Positions 36,011 through 44,885 of a stretch of DNA of 64,000 nt are shown piece after piece; the stretch's first letter is position 1, and each line of letters begins with the position of its first letter. The notes below the pieces were generated by a model, which was given only the letters and a program-made list of their open reading frames with translations, had not been told where the DNA came from and searched no databases. A program made the translations under genes and the position numbers. Source of the stretch: Trichocoleus desertorum NBK24 (GTDB lineage: Bacteria; Cyanobacteriota; Cyanobacteriia; FACHB-46); assembly GCF_030409055.1 (NCBI RefSeq), contig NZ_CP116619.1:4233628-4297627 (forward strand). The letters are read 5' to 3'.

Positions 36011-36157
36011 GCCTACAGGGGTCGTGAGTTTGAGTGGGAGGTTGTCCACCCTTCAAAATCGTCAACTTAAGTTTGCGAAACTCGATTGCTAACGTAAGCC
36101 TTTCAGCCTTTCAGGTAAGATAAAGAACGGAAGTTCTGGGCAGGGGAGAGGGTTAGT

Positions 36158-36880
36158 TTGCCTACGCTTGGCGTTAACATTGACCACATTGCCACGATTC
36201 GGCAAGCGCGTCGAACGGTGGAGCCAGATCCGGTAGCGGCGGCTGTTTTAGCAGAGTTGGCTGGAGCAGATGGCATTACGGTTCACCTGCGCGAAGATCG
36301 ACGGCATATCCAAGATCGAGACGTGCGGCTGTTGCGACAAACGGTACGTACTCACTTGAACTTGGAAATGGCAGCAACGGATGAAATGATCGCGATCGCC
36401 CTCGACATCAAACCCGACTACGTCACTTTGGTTCCAGAGCGGCGGGAAGAGGTGACGACAGAGGGTGGTTTGGAGATCGCAGGCCAGCAGGAGCGCATGG
36501 CGCAAGTGGTAGCCCAGTTGCAAAATGCTGGAATTCCAGTCAGTCTGTTTATTGATGCTGACCCCGCTCAAATTCAAGCCTCTGCCGCTACGGGAGCCAA
36601 GTTTATTGAGTTGCATACGGGGCGTTATGCAGAAGCTCATGATGAAGTGAGTCGAGCTAAGGAGCTAGAGATCTTGGCGGAGGGATGTCGGCAGGCGATC
36701 GCGGCTGGACTGCGAGTTAATGCTGGGCATGGCCTCACCTACTGGAATGTTTACCCAGTGGCTTGCTTAGAAGGCATGGAAGAACTCAACATCGGCCATA
36801 CCATCATCAGCCGAGCGGCACTTGTGGGGATGGAGCGAGCAGTGCGGGAAATGAAGCAAGCCCTGCGCGGAGAGCTATAA
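36158..36880 (+). CDS. pdxJ: Pyridoxine 5'-phosphate synthase
   Basis: A 240-residue enzyme of deoxyxylulose-dependent vitamin B6 synthesis; it condenses 1-deoxyxylulose 5-phosphate with aminoacetone 3-phosphate. Diagnostic motifs include [16 protein letters not shown] at the N-terminus, [16 protein letters not shown], and the phosphate-binding [12 protein letters not shown] segment, with [10 protein letters not shown] between. The start is TTG at 36158, seven or so bases after GGGAGAGG; no ATG exists upstream in frame near the conserved N-terminus. It precedes ycf54 on the same strand by 46 bases. Confidence 0.97.
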   Translation: MPTLGVNIDHIATIRQARRTVEPDPVAAAVLAELAGADGITVHLREDRRHIQDRDVRLLRQTVRTHLNLEMAATDEMIAIALDIKPDYVTLVPERREEVTTEGGLEIAGQQERMAQVVAQLQNAGIPVSLFIDADPAQIQASAATGAKFIELHTGRYAEAHDEVSRAKELEILAEGCRQAIAAGLRVNAGHGLTYWNVYPVACLEGMEELNIGHTIISRAALVGMERAVREMKQALRGEL

Positions 36881-36926
36881 CCCAGCAACTTTCAACCAAG
36901 TGATTTAAGAACAGGAATTATTCGAG

Positions 36927-37256
36927 ATGCAAACATATTATTACGTCGTCGCTAGTCAGCGTTTTTTGTTGGAAGAAGAACCTTTTCATGAAGTTCTGGA
37001 AGAGCGGCATCGCTATTATCGAGAACAAGAAAAGGAGATTGATTTTTGGTTAGTTAAGCAACCCGCTTTTCTAGAAGCTCCAGAACTGGCAGCGGTAAAA
37101 GCGAAGTGCCCCCAGTCTCCGGTTGCGGTAATTTCTATGAATCCTCAATTCATCACTTGGCTAAAACTGCGTTTAGAGTTTGTTTTGACTGGTGAATTTC
37201 AGGCTCCCAGTGCTTCTATTCCTGATCCGCTTGCTTCTTTAGCATCGGTATCCTAA
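36927..37256 (+). CDS. ycf54: Ycf54-like component of the Mg-protoporphyrin ester cyclase
   Basis: A 109-residue protein of the family needed with AcsF/CycI to make the chlorophyll E-ring. The segments TYYYVVASQRFLLEEEPFHE and HRYYREQEKEIDFWLVKQPA are characteristic, as is AVISMNPQFITWLKLRLEFV. Length matches Ycf54. It follows pdxJ closely, so they may be co-transcribed, and lies before a secreted hypothetical gene. Confidence 0.95.
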   Translation: MQTYYYVVASQRFLLEEEPFHEVLEERHRYYREQEKEIDFWLVKQPAFLEAPELAAVKAKCPQSPVAVISMNPQFITWLKLRLEFVLTGEFQAPSASIPDPLASLASVS

Positions 37257-37321
37257 ACTCCACTCAACGATGGAATTGTTGATCCATCCCTTTGTTTGGC
37301 ATGCTTGAGTTTTTCTCACTG

Positions 37322-38017
37322 ATGAAGCGATGGTCTACCATTCTGCTGCCTTTAGTTCTGCTAACTGCGATGGAGGTTGTGTTCAAAGGCAGTGTGGCGA
37401 TAGGGCAGACTCGCTACCCAGCATGCCAACCACCCAAGGCCGAGGAGTATCTACTTTTAGTGGCTGGCCAAGCAGCGGACAAGCAAGCACAGCTAAAGCG
37501 AGTTTTACCCGCTACGGCTGATTTGACAGTTTGTGATTACCAGAACCAGGTGGTCACTCGTGTTAGTGGCTTTAGTAGCTTAGGAATTGCTAATGCTTGG
37601 GCACAGTATCTTAAGGAAACGAGCGGCTTCGATGCAACTGTGGCTCGTCCTCACGAAGGTCAAGCAGCACAAGCTCCAACCTCTCCAACCTCTATAGTTC
37701 AGCCACAGCCAGCCCTACCAAATTCAACTTCGAGTAATTTAGCTTATAGCCCTCGCCCTTTAGGGCCAGGTTATGCAGTTTTGGTTGATTATTTCGAGCA
37801 ACCAGAGATCGCTATCCAAGTCAGGCAAATTCTGAGCCAGAATGTAGGTTTGGTTTCTTATGGACAACGGCCTTATCTGCTGGCAGGCTATACCACCAAT
37901 CAGACTACTGCGAACGCCACACTTCAAACTTTGAGCGATCGCGGCTTTTGGGTCATGTTGGTAGATAGCCGTCGCGTGGTATTACTCAAGCCTACAGTGA
38001 CGCTCTCAGCCGAGTGA
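37322..38017 (+). CDS. Secreted hypothetical protein with repeated SPOR-like halves
   Basis: About 231 residues from the ATG at 37322 (start uncertain: in-frame starts at 37292 and 37301 also exist). A signal peptide precedes the Cys-containing segment TRYPACQPPKAEEYLLLV. The two halves, ~38-110 and ~155-225, each have a beta-alpha pattern (EEYLLLVAGQAADKQAQLKR, GYAVLVDYFEQPEIAIQVRQ) that resembles SPOR-like domains, joined by a Pro/Ser/Thr linker. Peptidoglycan binding is a guess. It is the third plus-strand gene after pdxJ and ycf54. Confidence 0.7.
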   Translation: MKRWSTILLPLVLLTAMEVVFKGSVAIGQTRYPACQPPKAEEYLLLVAGQAADKQAQLKRVLPATADLTVCDYQNQVVTRVSGFSSLGIANAWAQYLKETSGFDATVARPHEGQAAQAPTSPTSIVQPQPALPNSTSSNLAYSPRPLGPGYAVLVDYFEQPEIAIQVRQILSQNVGLVSYGQRPYLLAGYTTNQTTANATLQTLSDRGFWVMLVDSRRVVLLKPTVTLSAE

Positions 38018-38062
38018 GTCAGGGTCGCGATCGGATGAATTGCGATCGCTGACACCCAACTT

Positions 38063-38530
38063 CTAAACGCCTCGACTTAACATGGGTACGGCAAACCAAG
38101 AAATCGCGACACCTAAAGCAGAACCGACAAAGACTTGTACAGGTGTGTGACCTAATAATTCTTTCAGGCGAGCTTCTGTGAACTCATATTGTTCGTGCAG
38201 CACTTCGTCAATGATTTGGTTCAAGATCCGTGCCTGCTTGCCCGCAGCCTGGCGGACTCCTGCCGCATCGTACATGACAATAATGGCGAAGATAAAAGCG
38301 ATCGCAAACTCTGGAGTTGCCCAGCCTACGATTTGGCCCACACCAGTTGCCAGAGCGGAAACTAAAGCAGAGTGGGCACTAGGCATACCGCCCGTCTCTA
38401 CAAGAGCGCGAATATTTAACTTGCGATTCTTGGCAAGTTCAACGATCACTTTTAAGACCTGAGCTACAAGACAAGACACAAGCGCAACGATCAGCACCCG
38501 GTTGTCTAGGATGTCGGCAAAGTCCTGCAT
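38063..38530 (-). CDS. Divergent PAP2-family membrane phosphatase-like protein
   Basis: A 155-residue protein with four or five membrane helices. The PAP2 signature is visible in VETGGMPSAHSALVSALATG and in MYDAAGVRQAAGKQA. It belongs to the divergent PAP2 family common in cyanobacteria and chloroplasts. It lies downstream of crtE, an arrangement conserved in cyanobacteria, so a role in prenyl-diphosphate handling is possible though unproven. Confidence 0.9.
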   Translation of the reverse strand: MQDFADILDNRVLIVALVSCLVAQVLKVIVELAKNRKLNIRALVETGGMPSAHSALVSALATGVGQIVGWATPEFAIAFIFAIIVMYDAAGVRQAAGKQARILNQIIDEVLHEQYEFTEARLKELLGHTPVQVFVGSALGVAISWFAVPMLSRGV

Positions 38531-38561
38531 GTTGGTTTGCTTGGGTTAGAGAACGTCGATC

Positions 38562-38582
38562 GGATTTTGGATTTTGGATTTT
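38562..38582. repeat. STRR-type heptamer repeat GGATTTT x3
   Basis: GGATTTT occurs three times in tandem (38562-38568, 38569-38575, 38576-38582) and runs into a variant AGATTTG. Heptanucleotide short tandemly repeated repetitive (STRR) sequences of this kind are known from cyanobacterial intergenic DNA. It lies between the PAP2-like gene and crtE. Confidence 0.85.
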
Positions 38583-38630
38583 AGATTTGGCGCTAGGAAG
38601 TCTAAAACCCAAAATACGGCAACAGGAGAT

Positions 38631-39557
38631 TTAGTGGGTACGGGCGGTGATGAAGTCAGCGATCGCCATCAGTGGTTGGGCTTTTTCGCCATAAGCGGCT
38701 AACTCTGCCTTTGCTGATTCAACTAAGCGTTGGGCCTGATTTCTGGATTCTTCAATTCCCCAGAAGCTGGGATATGTGGCTTTTTGAGCTTGAAGATCTT
38801 TACCTGCGGTTTTACCCAACTCTTCCTGGGTCGCCGTAATATCCAACACGTCATCGACGATCTGAAAGGCTAAGCCAATGTTTTGGGCGTAGCGGGACAG
38901 CCTTTGCAGATCTACTTCTGCGGCTCCTGCCAACAAAGCCCCGGAAATGACAGATGCCTCTAGTAGAGCGGCGGTCTTATGGTTATGAATAAAATTGAGC
39001 GTTTCTAAAGAGACATCAGGCTGTCCTTCAGACTCTAGATCCACCACTTGGCCCCCTACCAACCCTGCGGCACCGACTGCCCGACCTAACCGAGCAATCA
39101 CTTTAAGAATCTGTTCCGCAGGTACGTTCTGGGTTTGCGTGGCAATAAACTCAAAGGCATAGGCTAGTAGCCCGTCTCCAGCCAAGATCGCAATATCCTC
39201 GCCGTAGACTTTGTGGTTTGTCAGCTTACCCCGCCGATAATCGTCGTTATCCATTGCGGGAAGATCATCGTGGATCAGGGACATGGTGTGCACCATTTCC
39301 AAGGCGCAGGCTGTAGGCATCGACATGTCTGCTGTGCCACCGAGCAAGGTGCAAGTTGCTAGACACAAGATGGGGCGCAAGCGCTTACCTCCTGCCATCA
39401 AGGAGTAACGCATGGCCTCATAAATCTTCTCAGGGTAAACGACCTCAATGGAATGGTCGAGTGCTGCTTCAACCTGAACTTGCCATTCGCTCAGATAGGC
39501 TGATAGATCAAAAGGGGATTGCGGTTGGGACAAATGTGTTTCATCAGTCAAGACCAT
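38631..39557 (-). CDS. crtE: Geranylgeranyl diphosphate synthase
   Basis: About 308 residues from the ATG at 39557, which has an AGGAGAG upstream; an alternative ATG at 39581 adds eight residues. The first aspartate-rich motif is [17 protein letters not shown] and the second is [11 protein letters not shown]. The protein makes C20 prenyl diphosphate for carotenoids, chlorophyll phytol and quinones. The order folD-crtE-PAP2 is conserved in cyanobacteria; crtE follows folD by about 90 bases on the same strand. Confidence 0.95.
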   Translation of the reverse strand: MVLTDETHLSQPQSPFDLSAYLSEWQVQVEAALDHSIEVVYPEKIYEAMRYSLMAGGKRLRPILCLATCTLLGGTADMSMPTACALEMVHTMSLIHDDLPAMDNDDYRRGKLTNHKVYGEDIAILAGDGLLAYAFEFIATQTQNVPAEQILKVIARLGRAVGAAGLVGGQVVDLESEGQPDVSLETLNFIHNHKTAALLEASVISGALLAGAAEVDLQRLSRYAQNIGLAFQIVDDVLDITATQEELGKTAGKDLQAQKATYPSFWGIEESRNQAQRLVESAKAELAAYGEKAQPLMAIADFITARTH

Positions 39558-39646
39558 CCCTAGCTCTCTCCTACTCGTCATCTCAGGTTTTCTTCATCAC
39601 AACTGCTTAGATTGCCAAAGGCTGCGCCATTCAGCTTCTATACATT

Positions 39647-40540
39647 CTACGGGGCTTGTTGCACGCCTTGATGACGTTGGATATAACTCCACACAGTATT
39701 TTGCAACAGCATGGCCACAGTCATGGGACCAACCCCACCCGGAACTGGCGTAATCGCACTGGCAACTGTCTTAACTGAGTCAAAGTGGACATCTCCCACT
39801 AAGCGGCTCTTGCCTTCAGCATCGGTGACGCGATTGATCCCTACATCAATTACCACTGCGCCTGGTTTCACCATGTCAGCCGTAATCATTTCTGGACGAC
39901 CGACCGCAGCTACGACAATATCGGCGCTACGGATGACTGAAGCAAGATCCGGGGTTTTGGAGTGGGCGATCGCGACGGTGGCATCGGCTTCTAACAACAT
40001 CAGTGCGATCGGTTTGCCGACCAAAATACTGCGACCGATGACTACTGCATGTGTGCCCTTTGGATCAATTTGATATTCCTTCAACAGCTCCATCACACCC
40101 GCAGGCGTGCAACTGCGAAGTCCTGGCTCACTTCGGACGAGTCGGCCTAAGTTGACCGGATGTAGGCCATCGGCATCTTTGTCGGGGTCGAGTTGGTTCA
40201 GCAGCGCCACACCATCCAAATGCTCTGGCAGGGGTAACTGAATCAGAATGCCATCCACTCGCTCATCGTGGTTTAGCGCTTGAATGATTTGCTCTAGTTC
40301 TGCCTGAGTTGTAGTCGCAGGTAAATGCTGGCCAAAAGAAGCCATGCCCACATTTGTACAAGCTTTTTCTTTGCCTCGCACATAGGCGGCACTGGCAGGG
40401 TTATCGCCTACCATCAGTACGGCTAAACCTGGAGGACGACCGTACTGAGATTGAAGCGACTGAATTTTTTGAGCCAGCTCTGCTTGAATTTTTTGAGCCA
40501 GAGCTTTACCGTCGATGAGTTGAGCGCCGTGAGATTGCAT
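39647..40540 (-). CDS. folD: Methylenetetrahydrofolate dehydrogenase/cyclohydrolase FolD
   Basis: About 297 residues from the ATG at 40540; a preceding TTG is unlikely. The catalytic Lys is in [15 protein letters not shown]. The NADP-binding segment [14 protein letters not shown] and the C-terminal signature [19 protein letters not shown] are complete. The bifunctional enzyme interconverts methylene-, methenyl- and formyl-tetrahydrofolate. It is upstream of crtE on the same strand. Confidence 0.97.
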   Translation of the reverse strand: MQSHGAQLIDGKALAQKIQAELAQKIQSLQSQYGRPPGLAVLMVGDNPASAAYVRGKEKACTNVGMASFGQHLPATTTQAELEQIIQALNHDERVDGILIQLPLPEHLDGVALLNQLDPDKDADGLHPVNLGRLVRSEPGLRSCTPAGVMELLKEYQIDPKGTHAVVIGRSILVGKPIALMLLEADATVAIAHSKTPDLASVIRSADIVVAAVGRPEMITADMVKPGAVVIDVGINRVTDAEGKSRLVGDVHFDSVKTVASAITPVPGGVGPMTVAMLLQNTVWSYIQRHQGVQQAP

Positions 40541-40715
40541 CAAAGTTTAAGAAACATCTGTAGTCTAAAGCTGTTCCAAACATTTGTATCGATGCTAGAA
40601 CAGTGGAGTTATTTGCTTTCTTAGTGTCTCAGATTTGGTTCATCCTGTAATCGTCCACCTCAAATTTCACTTCATTAGTTAGGCGATCGCGCGGCCATCT
40701 AGGAGTATTGTGACC

Positions 40716-41102
40716 ATGCTAGGGAAGATCCAGGCAATTCGACTGAGTGCTTTGCTGCTCGTGGCGGGTGTGGTAGGTTGCAGTCCCTTGCCTCAATCAG
40801 GGGCTGGAATGCTCATCCTCAGGCCCAATGTTGATGTGACAAATATTCAGGCATTGCAGCAAGAGCAACAACTGGATCGCGTTGTCCACATCCAAGGCAA
40901 GGTAGTACGGCAAGTGCCTTTAGTGCAAAAGCAAGCTTACGAGATTCAAGACCGAACTGGCAGCATCTGGATTGTGACGCAAAAGCAAGCGCCTAAATCT
41001 GGTGAAGCGGTATTAGTCAAGGGCAGAGTGCGTTATCAACAAATTCCGAGCGGCAATAAAAGTTTAGGAGAGATTTATATTGAGGAGCAAACAAAACTCT
41101 AG
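40716..41102 (+). CDS. Small lipoprotein with OB-fold-like domain
   Basis: 128 residues from the ATG at 40716, with AGGAG at 40701-40705; the in-frame GTG at 40710 is too close to that site. A lipoprotein signal ends in VAGVVGC (Cys ~22). The rest (~45-128) has the strand pattern of an OB-fold, with VHIQGKVVRQVPL and VLVKGRVRYQQI. Function unknown. The Nudix gene starts within its 3' end, in another frame, so the two are likely co-translated. Confidence 0.75.
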   Translation: MLGKIQAIRLSALLLVAGVVGCSPLPQSGAGMLILRPNVDVTNIQALQQEQQLDRVVHIQGKVVRQVPLVQKQAYEIQDRTGSIWIVTQKQAPKSGEAVLVKGRVRYQQIPSGNKSLGEIYIEEQTKL

Positions 41103-41559
41103 AGGTAGCGATGTAAATTTAGCGAACGGCTCTCGTCGCGCTGTCGCGATCGCTATTTTGCATCAAGAAGATCAATTTCTGATGCAACTACGGGATGACA
41201 TTCCTGGCATTCCTTACCCTGGTTACTGGGCCTTTTTTGGCGGGCATTTGGAACCAGGCGAAGCGCCAGAAGAGGCGATGCAGCGAGAATTGCTGGAAGA
41301 GATTGGCTACCAACCACCTGTACTATCAAAATTTGGCATTTATGCTGATGATCAAGTGGTGCGGCATGTGTTTCATGGGGCACTCACGGTTGGGATCGAC
41401 GCTTTAGTTTTGGGCGAGGGCTGGGATTTTGGTTTCTTTACCATCGAAGATATTAAACGAGGCGATCGCTACTCAGAAATTGCTCAGCAAGTCCGCCCAC
41501 TGGGTCCACCTCATCAGCAGATTTTGCTCGATTTCCTTTCACATCCGTGCAATCCCTAG
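41080..41559 (+). CDS. Nudix hydrolase
   Basis: A 159-residue Nudix-family pyrophosphohydrolase. The Nudix box runs from GGHLEPGEAPEEAM through RELLEEIGY and has all the conserved Gly, Glu and Arg residues. The substrate, perhaps an oxidised nucleotide or a nucleotide sugar, is not evident. The start is taken as TTG at 41080, about nine bases after AGGAG at 41066-41070. That overlaps the preceding lipoprotein gene by 23 bases and suggests translational coupling. A downstream start is possible. Confidence 0.85.
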   Translation: MRSKQNSRGSDVNLANGSRRAVAIAILHQEDQFLMQLRDDIPGIPYPGYWAFFGGHLEPGEAPEEAMQRELLEEIGYQPPVLSKFGIYADDQVVRHVFHGALTVGIDALVLGEGWDFGFFTIEDIKRGDRYSEIAQQVRPLGPPHQQILLDFLSHPCNP

Positions 41560-41616
41560 CAACGCTCTCGCTTTAGTTCTGCTACAGTGGCTAGAGCAAC
41601 ATAGTTCCAAAGATTC

Positions 41617-42360
41617 ATGAAGTCGCGATCGCCTCAACCGCAACTGGCGAATCTACCAGACTATAAGGTTCGAGAAAGCCATAAAGCGAAGCATGTTAAC
41701 CTCAAAATCTCCCCCCATGACGGGTTGGAAATTGTCGTTCCTAAAGGGTTTGATCACCGTCGCATTCCTGAAATTCTGCAACGGAAGCAGAAGTGGATTA
41801 ATAAGATTGCTCAGCAATTTGAGGCCCAGCAAGAGTTTTTAACGCCTACTGCTCCAGATCAACAAGTAACGGAGATTGTGCTGCAAGCGATCGCGGAGAC
41901 TTGGCAAGTGGAGTATTACCCCACCACCGATCCCCATGTCACTGTCACGGAAAAGTCAGGGCAAAAACTACAAGTACGAGGGGCTATTAATCATACAGAG
42001 CTCTGCCACAAAGCATTGTGCCAATGGCTAGCCCACAAAGCTCGTACGCATCTTGTGCCTTGGTTACGAACAGTCAGCAACGAAATTCAACTACCATTCG
42101 CGAAAGCTTCAGTCAGAGGCCAAAAAACCCGTTGGGCTAGCTGTTCCCAGCAGAAAGCGATTAGCCTCAATTACAAACTGCTGTTTCTCCCGCCTGACGT
42201 GGTGCGCTATGTGTTTGTGCATGAGCTGTGTCACACCATCCACATGAACCATTCCGCTGCATTTTGGCAATTAGTGGGTGAAAAAGATCCTAACTATGAG
42301 CCATTGGATGCTGATCTGCACAATGTTTGGCGCTATATCCCGGTTTGGGTAGAGCAATAG
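41617..42360 (+). CDS. YgjP-family (DUF45, M48-like) metallopeptidase
   Basis: A 247-residue protein. The zinc motif is FVHELCHTIHMNHS, giving the HExxH-like pattern HELCH plus a third ligand in the following helix. Other family blocks are HVNLKISPHDGLEIVVPKGF and TRWASCSQQKAISLNYKLLF. YgjP-like proteases are widespread and often linked to restriction or phage-defence contexts. The protein is probably cytosolic. It precedes the DUF433 gene by 86 bases in the same direction. Confidence 0.9.
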   Translation: MKSRSPQPQLANLPDYKVRESHKAKHVNLKISPHDGLEIVVPKGFDHRRIPEILQRKQKWINKIAQQFEAQQEFLTPTAPDQQVTEIVLQAIAETWQVEYYPTTDPHVTVTEKSGQKLQVRGAINHTELCHKALCQWLAHKARTHLVPWLRTVSNEIQLPFAKASVRGQKTRWASCSQQKAISLNYKLLFLPPDVVRYVFVHELCHTIHMNHSAAFWQLVGEKDPNYEPLDADLHNVWRYIPVWVEQ

Positions 42361-42446
42361 AGTGGTGAGGGGCAAAGGAGCGATCGCCAAAGATTTGAGA
42401 GGATGAGCTTCAGTAGAATGATGGCAAAGCCTTTTCTAAAAGCATC

Positions 42447-42788
42447 ATGACCCTGCAAGAGCTAGAAACTCAACTTCAAGCATTGACTCTGGCGGAAAGA
42501 GCGGATGCGATTCAAATCTTGACTCAAACTTTGAGCACACGTTCTCAGGGTATTACTAAAACCCCTGGTGTGATGGGTGGAGACGCTTGCATTGCGAACA
42601 CACGCCTTCCCGTTTGGCTGTTCGTTAGCCTGCGACAACAAGGTGCAACTGATGCAGAGCTTCTAGAAGCCTATCCGCACCTTACTGCTGCCGATTTGGT
42701 TAATGTCTGGGCTTATTCGGATGCTCATCCTGAAGAAATTGCTATGGCTATTCAGGAGCAAGAAGGTTTGATGCAGGAAGATTTGTAA
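42447..42788 (+). CDS. DUF433 antitoxin-like protein
   Basis: A 113-residue protein whose C-terminal half is a DUF433 helix-turn-helix domain: TPGVMGGDACIANTRLPVWL, then GATDAELLEAYPHLTAADLV. DUF433 genes typically precede DUF5615 PIN-like toxins in VapBC-like modules. The N-terminal helix TLQELETQLQALTLAERADA resembles the addiction-module N-terminus seen in cyanobacteria. The toxin gene 2 bases downstream is truncated, so this is probably a residual antitoxin. Confidence 0.88.
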   Translation: MTLQELETQLQALTLAERADAIQILTQTLSTRSQGITKTPGVMGGDACIANTRLPVWLFVSLRQQGATDAELLEAYPHLTAADLVNVWAYSDAHPEEIAMAIQEQEGLMQEDL

Positions 42789-42790
42789 GC

Positions 42791-42937
42791 ATGGCAAGGC
42801 TTTATGCCGATGAACAGTTTCCGCGACCTGTCGTAGAATTCCTTCGCAATCTTGGGTACGATGTTCTGACAGTTCAACTTTATCAGGTTGGCAGAGCAGA
42901 TTCACCAAGCGATCGCGTTCAAACCCTTTCAACCTAA
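42791..42937 (+). pseudogene. Truncated DUF5615 PIN-like toxin
   Basis: A 48-residue frame starts MARLYADEQFPRPVVEFLRN and continues into LGYDVLTVQ, the N-terminal strand-helix of the DUF5615 PIN-like toxin family, with an acidic residue near the start as expected. Intact members have about 110-120 residues. Here homology stops near residue 36 and the frame ends at TAA 42935-42937, overlapping the 3' end of the convergent DUF262 gene. The truncation point coincides with the edge of the DUF262 island, so insertion or deletion of that segment probably removed the toxin's C-terminus. Confidence 0.8.
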
Positions 42938-44616
42938 CGAGGCCAAACTTGAACAGCAATCTCGGCTAATTTATGTCCACGGCGCTGAATTTCAGATGCG
43001 TTCCAAGCGTTTACATTTCTAAAGTATTGGTTCAGAGCAAAGCTACTCTTCTCACTCAGGTATTCTAATTTTTCCGCAAACGGTTTATTTGAGAGCTCAG
43101 GATTGTAAGCAGTGAGAGTCAGGTTGCCTAGAGTGTGTAGCCACTTTTCATATTGCTCGTTAGCATTAGCTCCAAGCATAGCCCGCCATTCATCCGTCAA
43201 TGTCTGAGGCATTATGTGCTCGACAGAGAGACTCTCAGTTTTTATTTGCTCCTTCGATAAATTCTCAGCAAGGCTTTCTAATATAAGTTTTACTCGATCG
43301 TTACGTCTATCTGTATACAATCGTTCTTCAACAATACTGCGCCTTAATGAGTCATCATCAGGCCAAACTTGAGTCCGCTGCAAACCTAGCCAAACTTGAC
43401 GCAATGTACTTACTAAATCACCGGACCAACGCTCTTTTATTTCACGATATAAAGTATTAAAAACTTTATCTAATGCATTAGATGGCATACCGCATAGCAA
43501 GCGACGTACAAAATAAGACTCAACGTATCTCAGCGCTTGTTCAAACTCAGTTAACGATATATTTTTGTTTTTATAATCATGATGGAGATTTAGGAGTAGA
43601 GGATAGCAAGTTGTAAAATCCAATCTTTTAAACCTATTGAACCATCTGAACAATTTGGGTTCTTTCTCAGTTTCAGGAAAGTGGACTCTACGGTAGTAGT
43701 CCGCGAATTCAAGAACCTGCTTAAGCTCCTGTAAGGCATCCAGTTGTTTATTCTCAAAGGCTTGCTTAAAAACTTGATAGACTTGGTTTTGTTTGAGAGA
43801 TACCCCATCTTTACGAAGATATTGCCAGAACGCTAGAGTTAACTCATCAAGGTATCTACCTCTTGCTACTGCTTTAAATCCTTCTTGTAAAGGAAGCCAA
43901 GAATCAGAATAAATCTCATCATGTTTTTCTTTCGGTATTTGTAAAAAGAAGTAGTTACGGATTAGATCTGCTTGTGTAAGAGGTGCTCCCTTATAATTGA
44001 GGCTTTCAAAAATTAAATAAGGATTATCATCGTCGTTTAAAGTAATGCTGACTAGTGTCAAACGTTCTAGGATTACAGTCTTCAGCTTTGATAAATTTAG
44101 AGGAGTATTAGGATCTGCTGATTCACCCTTCTCTAGCTTATTTAGAAAGAATAAATAAGCTTCATCAATTCGTCCACGCTTTTCGGGTTCCTTGGCTTGA
44201 ACGATTTGTTGGTAAAAACTGGAGTCAGCCTGAGTCGGCAAAACTTTATATCGATCATCTCCTTTCTTGAATTTATTGATCAAATAATATTCATGTAGCT
44301 CCTCAGCTAGTTCAGAACCTTGTTGTTTTAAGAGATCTCTTAGTGCAATCAGTAATAGTGTGAGGGTGATTAAACGTTGTTGTCCATCAATCAAGAGGTA
44401 AGGAGAAATACCATCAGCTGTTCCTGGCTCTGCAAGAGTAACAATAGGCCCAAGGAAATGATATTCTTCTACACCATCACTGTATAAACTCATTAGGTCA
44501 TCCCAAAGAGTTTCCCAATTACCTTTTTCCCAGGAGTATGGTCTTTGGAAAAGAGGAACCTTGAACTGTTTACTGCCCTCTAAAAGATTACGAAAACTTG
44601 TTTCAGATGCTTTCAT
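42934..44616 (-). CDS. DUF262/DUF1524 (GmrSD-like) defence-type nuclease
   Basis: A 560-residue protein. The N-terminal DUF262 domain has FKVPLFQRPYSWEKGNWETL and the ParB-like NTPase-type motif LLIDGQQRLITL. The C-terminal DUF1524 region has the HNH-type SVEHIMPQTLTDEW and LGNLTLTAYNPELSNKPF. In GmrSD and related type IV restriction systems, these domains hydrolyse nucleotides and cut modified phage DNA. The separate GmrS and GmrD parts are fused here. It is AT-richer than the surrounding genes and its 3' end abuts a broken toxin gene, consistent with horizontal acquisition. Confidence 0.88.
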   Translation of the reverse strand: MKASETSFRNLLEGSKQFKVPLFQRPYSWEKGNWETLWDDLMSLYSDGVEEYHFLGPIVTLAEPGTADGISPYLLIDGQQRLITLTLLLIALRDLLKQQGSELAEELHEYYLINKFKKGDDRYKVLPTQADSSFYQQIVQAKEPEKRGRIDEAYLFFLNKLEKGESADPNTPLNLSKLKTVILERLTLVSITLNDDDNPYLIFESLNYKGAPLTQADLIRNYFFLQIPKEKHDEIYSDSWLPLQEGFKAVARGRYLDELTLAFWQYLRKDGVSLKQNQVYQVFKQAFENKQLDALQELKQVLEFADYYRRVHFPETEKEPKLFRWFNRFKRLDFTTCYPLLLNLHHDYKNKNISLTEFEQALRYVESYFVRRLLCGMPSNALDKVFNTLYREIKERWSGDLVSTLRQVWLGLQRTQVWPDDDSLRRSIVEERLYTDRRNDRVKLILESLAENLSKEQIKTESLSVEHIMPQTLTDEWRAMLGANANEQYEKWLHTLGNLTLTAYNPELSNKPFAEKLEYLSEKSSFALNQYFRNVNAWNASEIQRRGHKLAEIAVQVWPR

Positions 44617-44885
44617 ACGATTGCCGCCTAGGATTAAGAGAGAATTTAAACCTACTCACACTTTTCATCTTTATAACACTAGATTAAGTGCCTGTCGGCT
44701 TGACCAAGTCACTCTCATACAGAAATAGAATGAAAACTTGTTCCAGTAAGCAAAAATCTGACAGACTTGCAGAGTGAATTTATTAAGCGATCGCGACTGA
44801 AGCATCCTTGCAAGGAAAGTTAACTGGAGTGGTGCGGCCTACAACTTGAAGGTGGTCTCAATTCTATTCATTCTCAAAACTTAAA

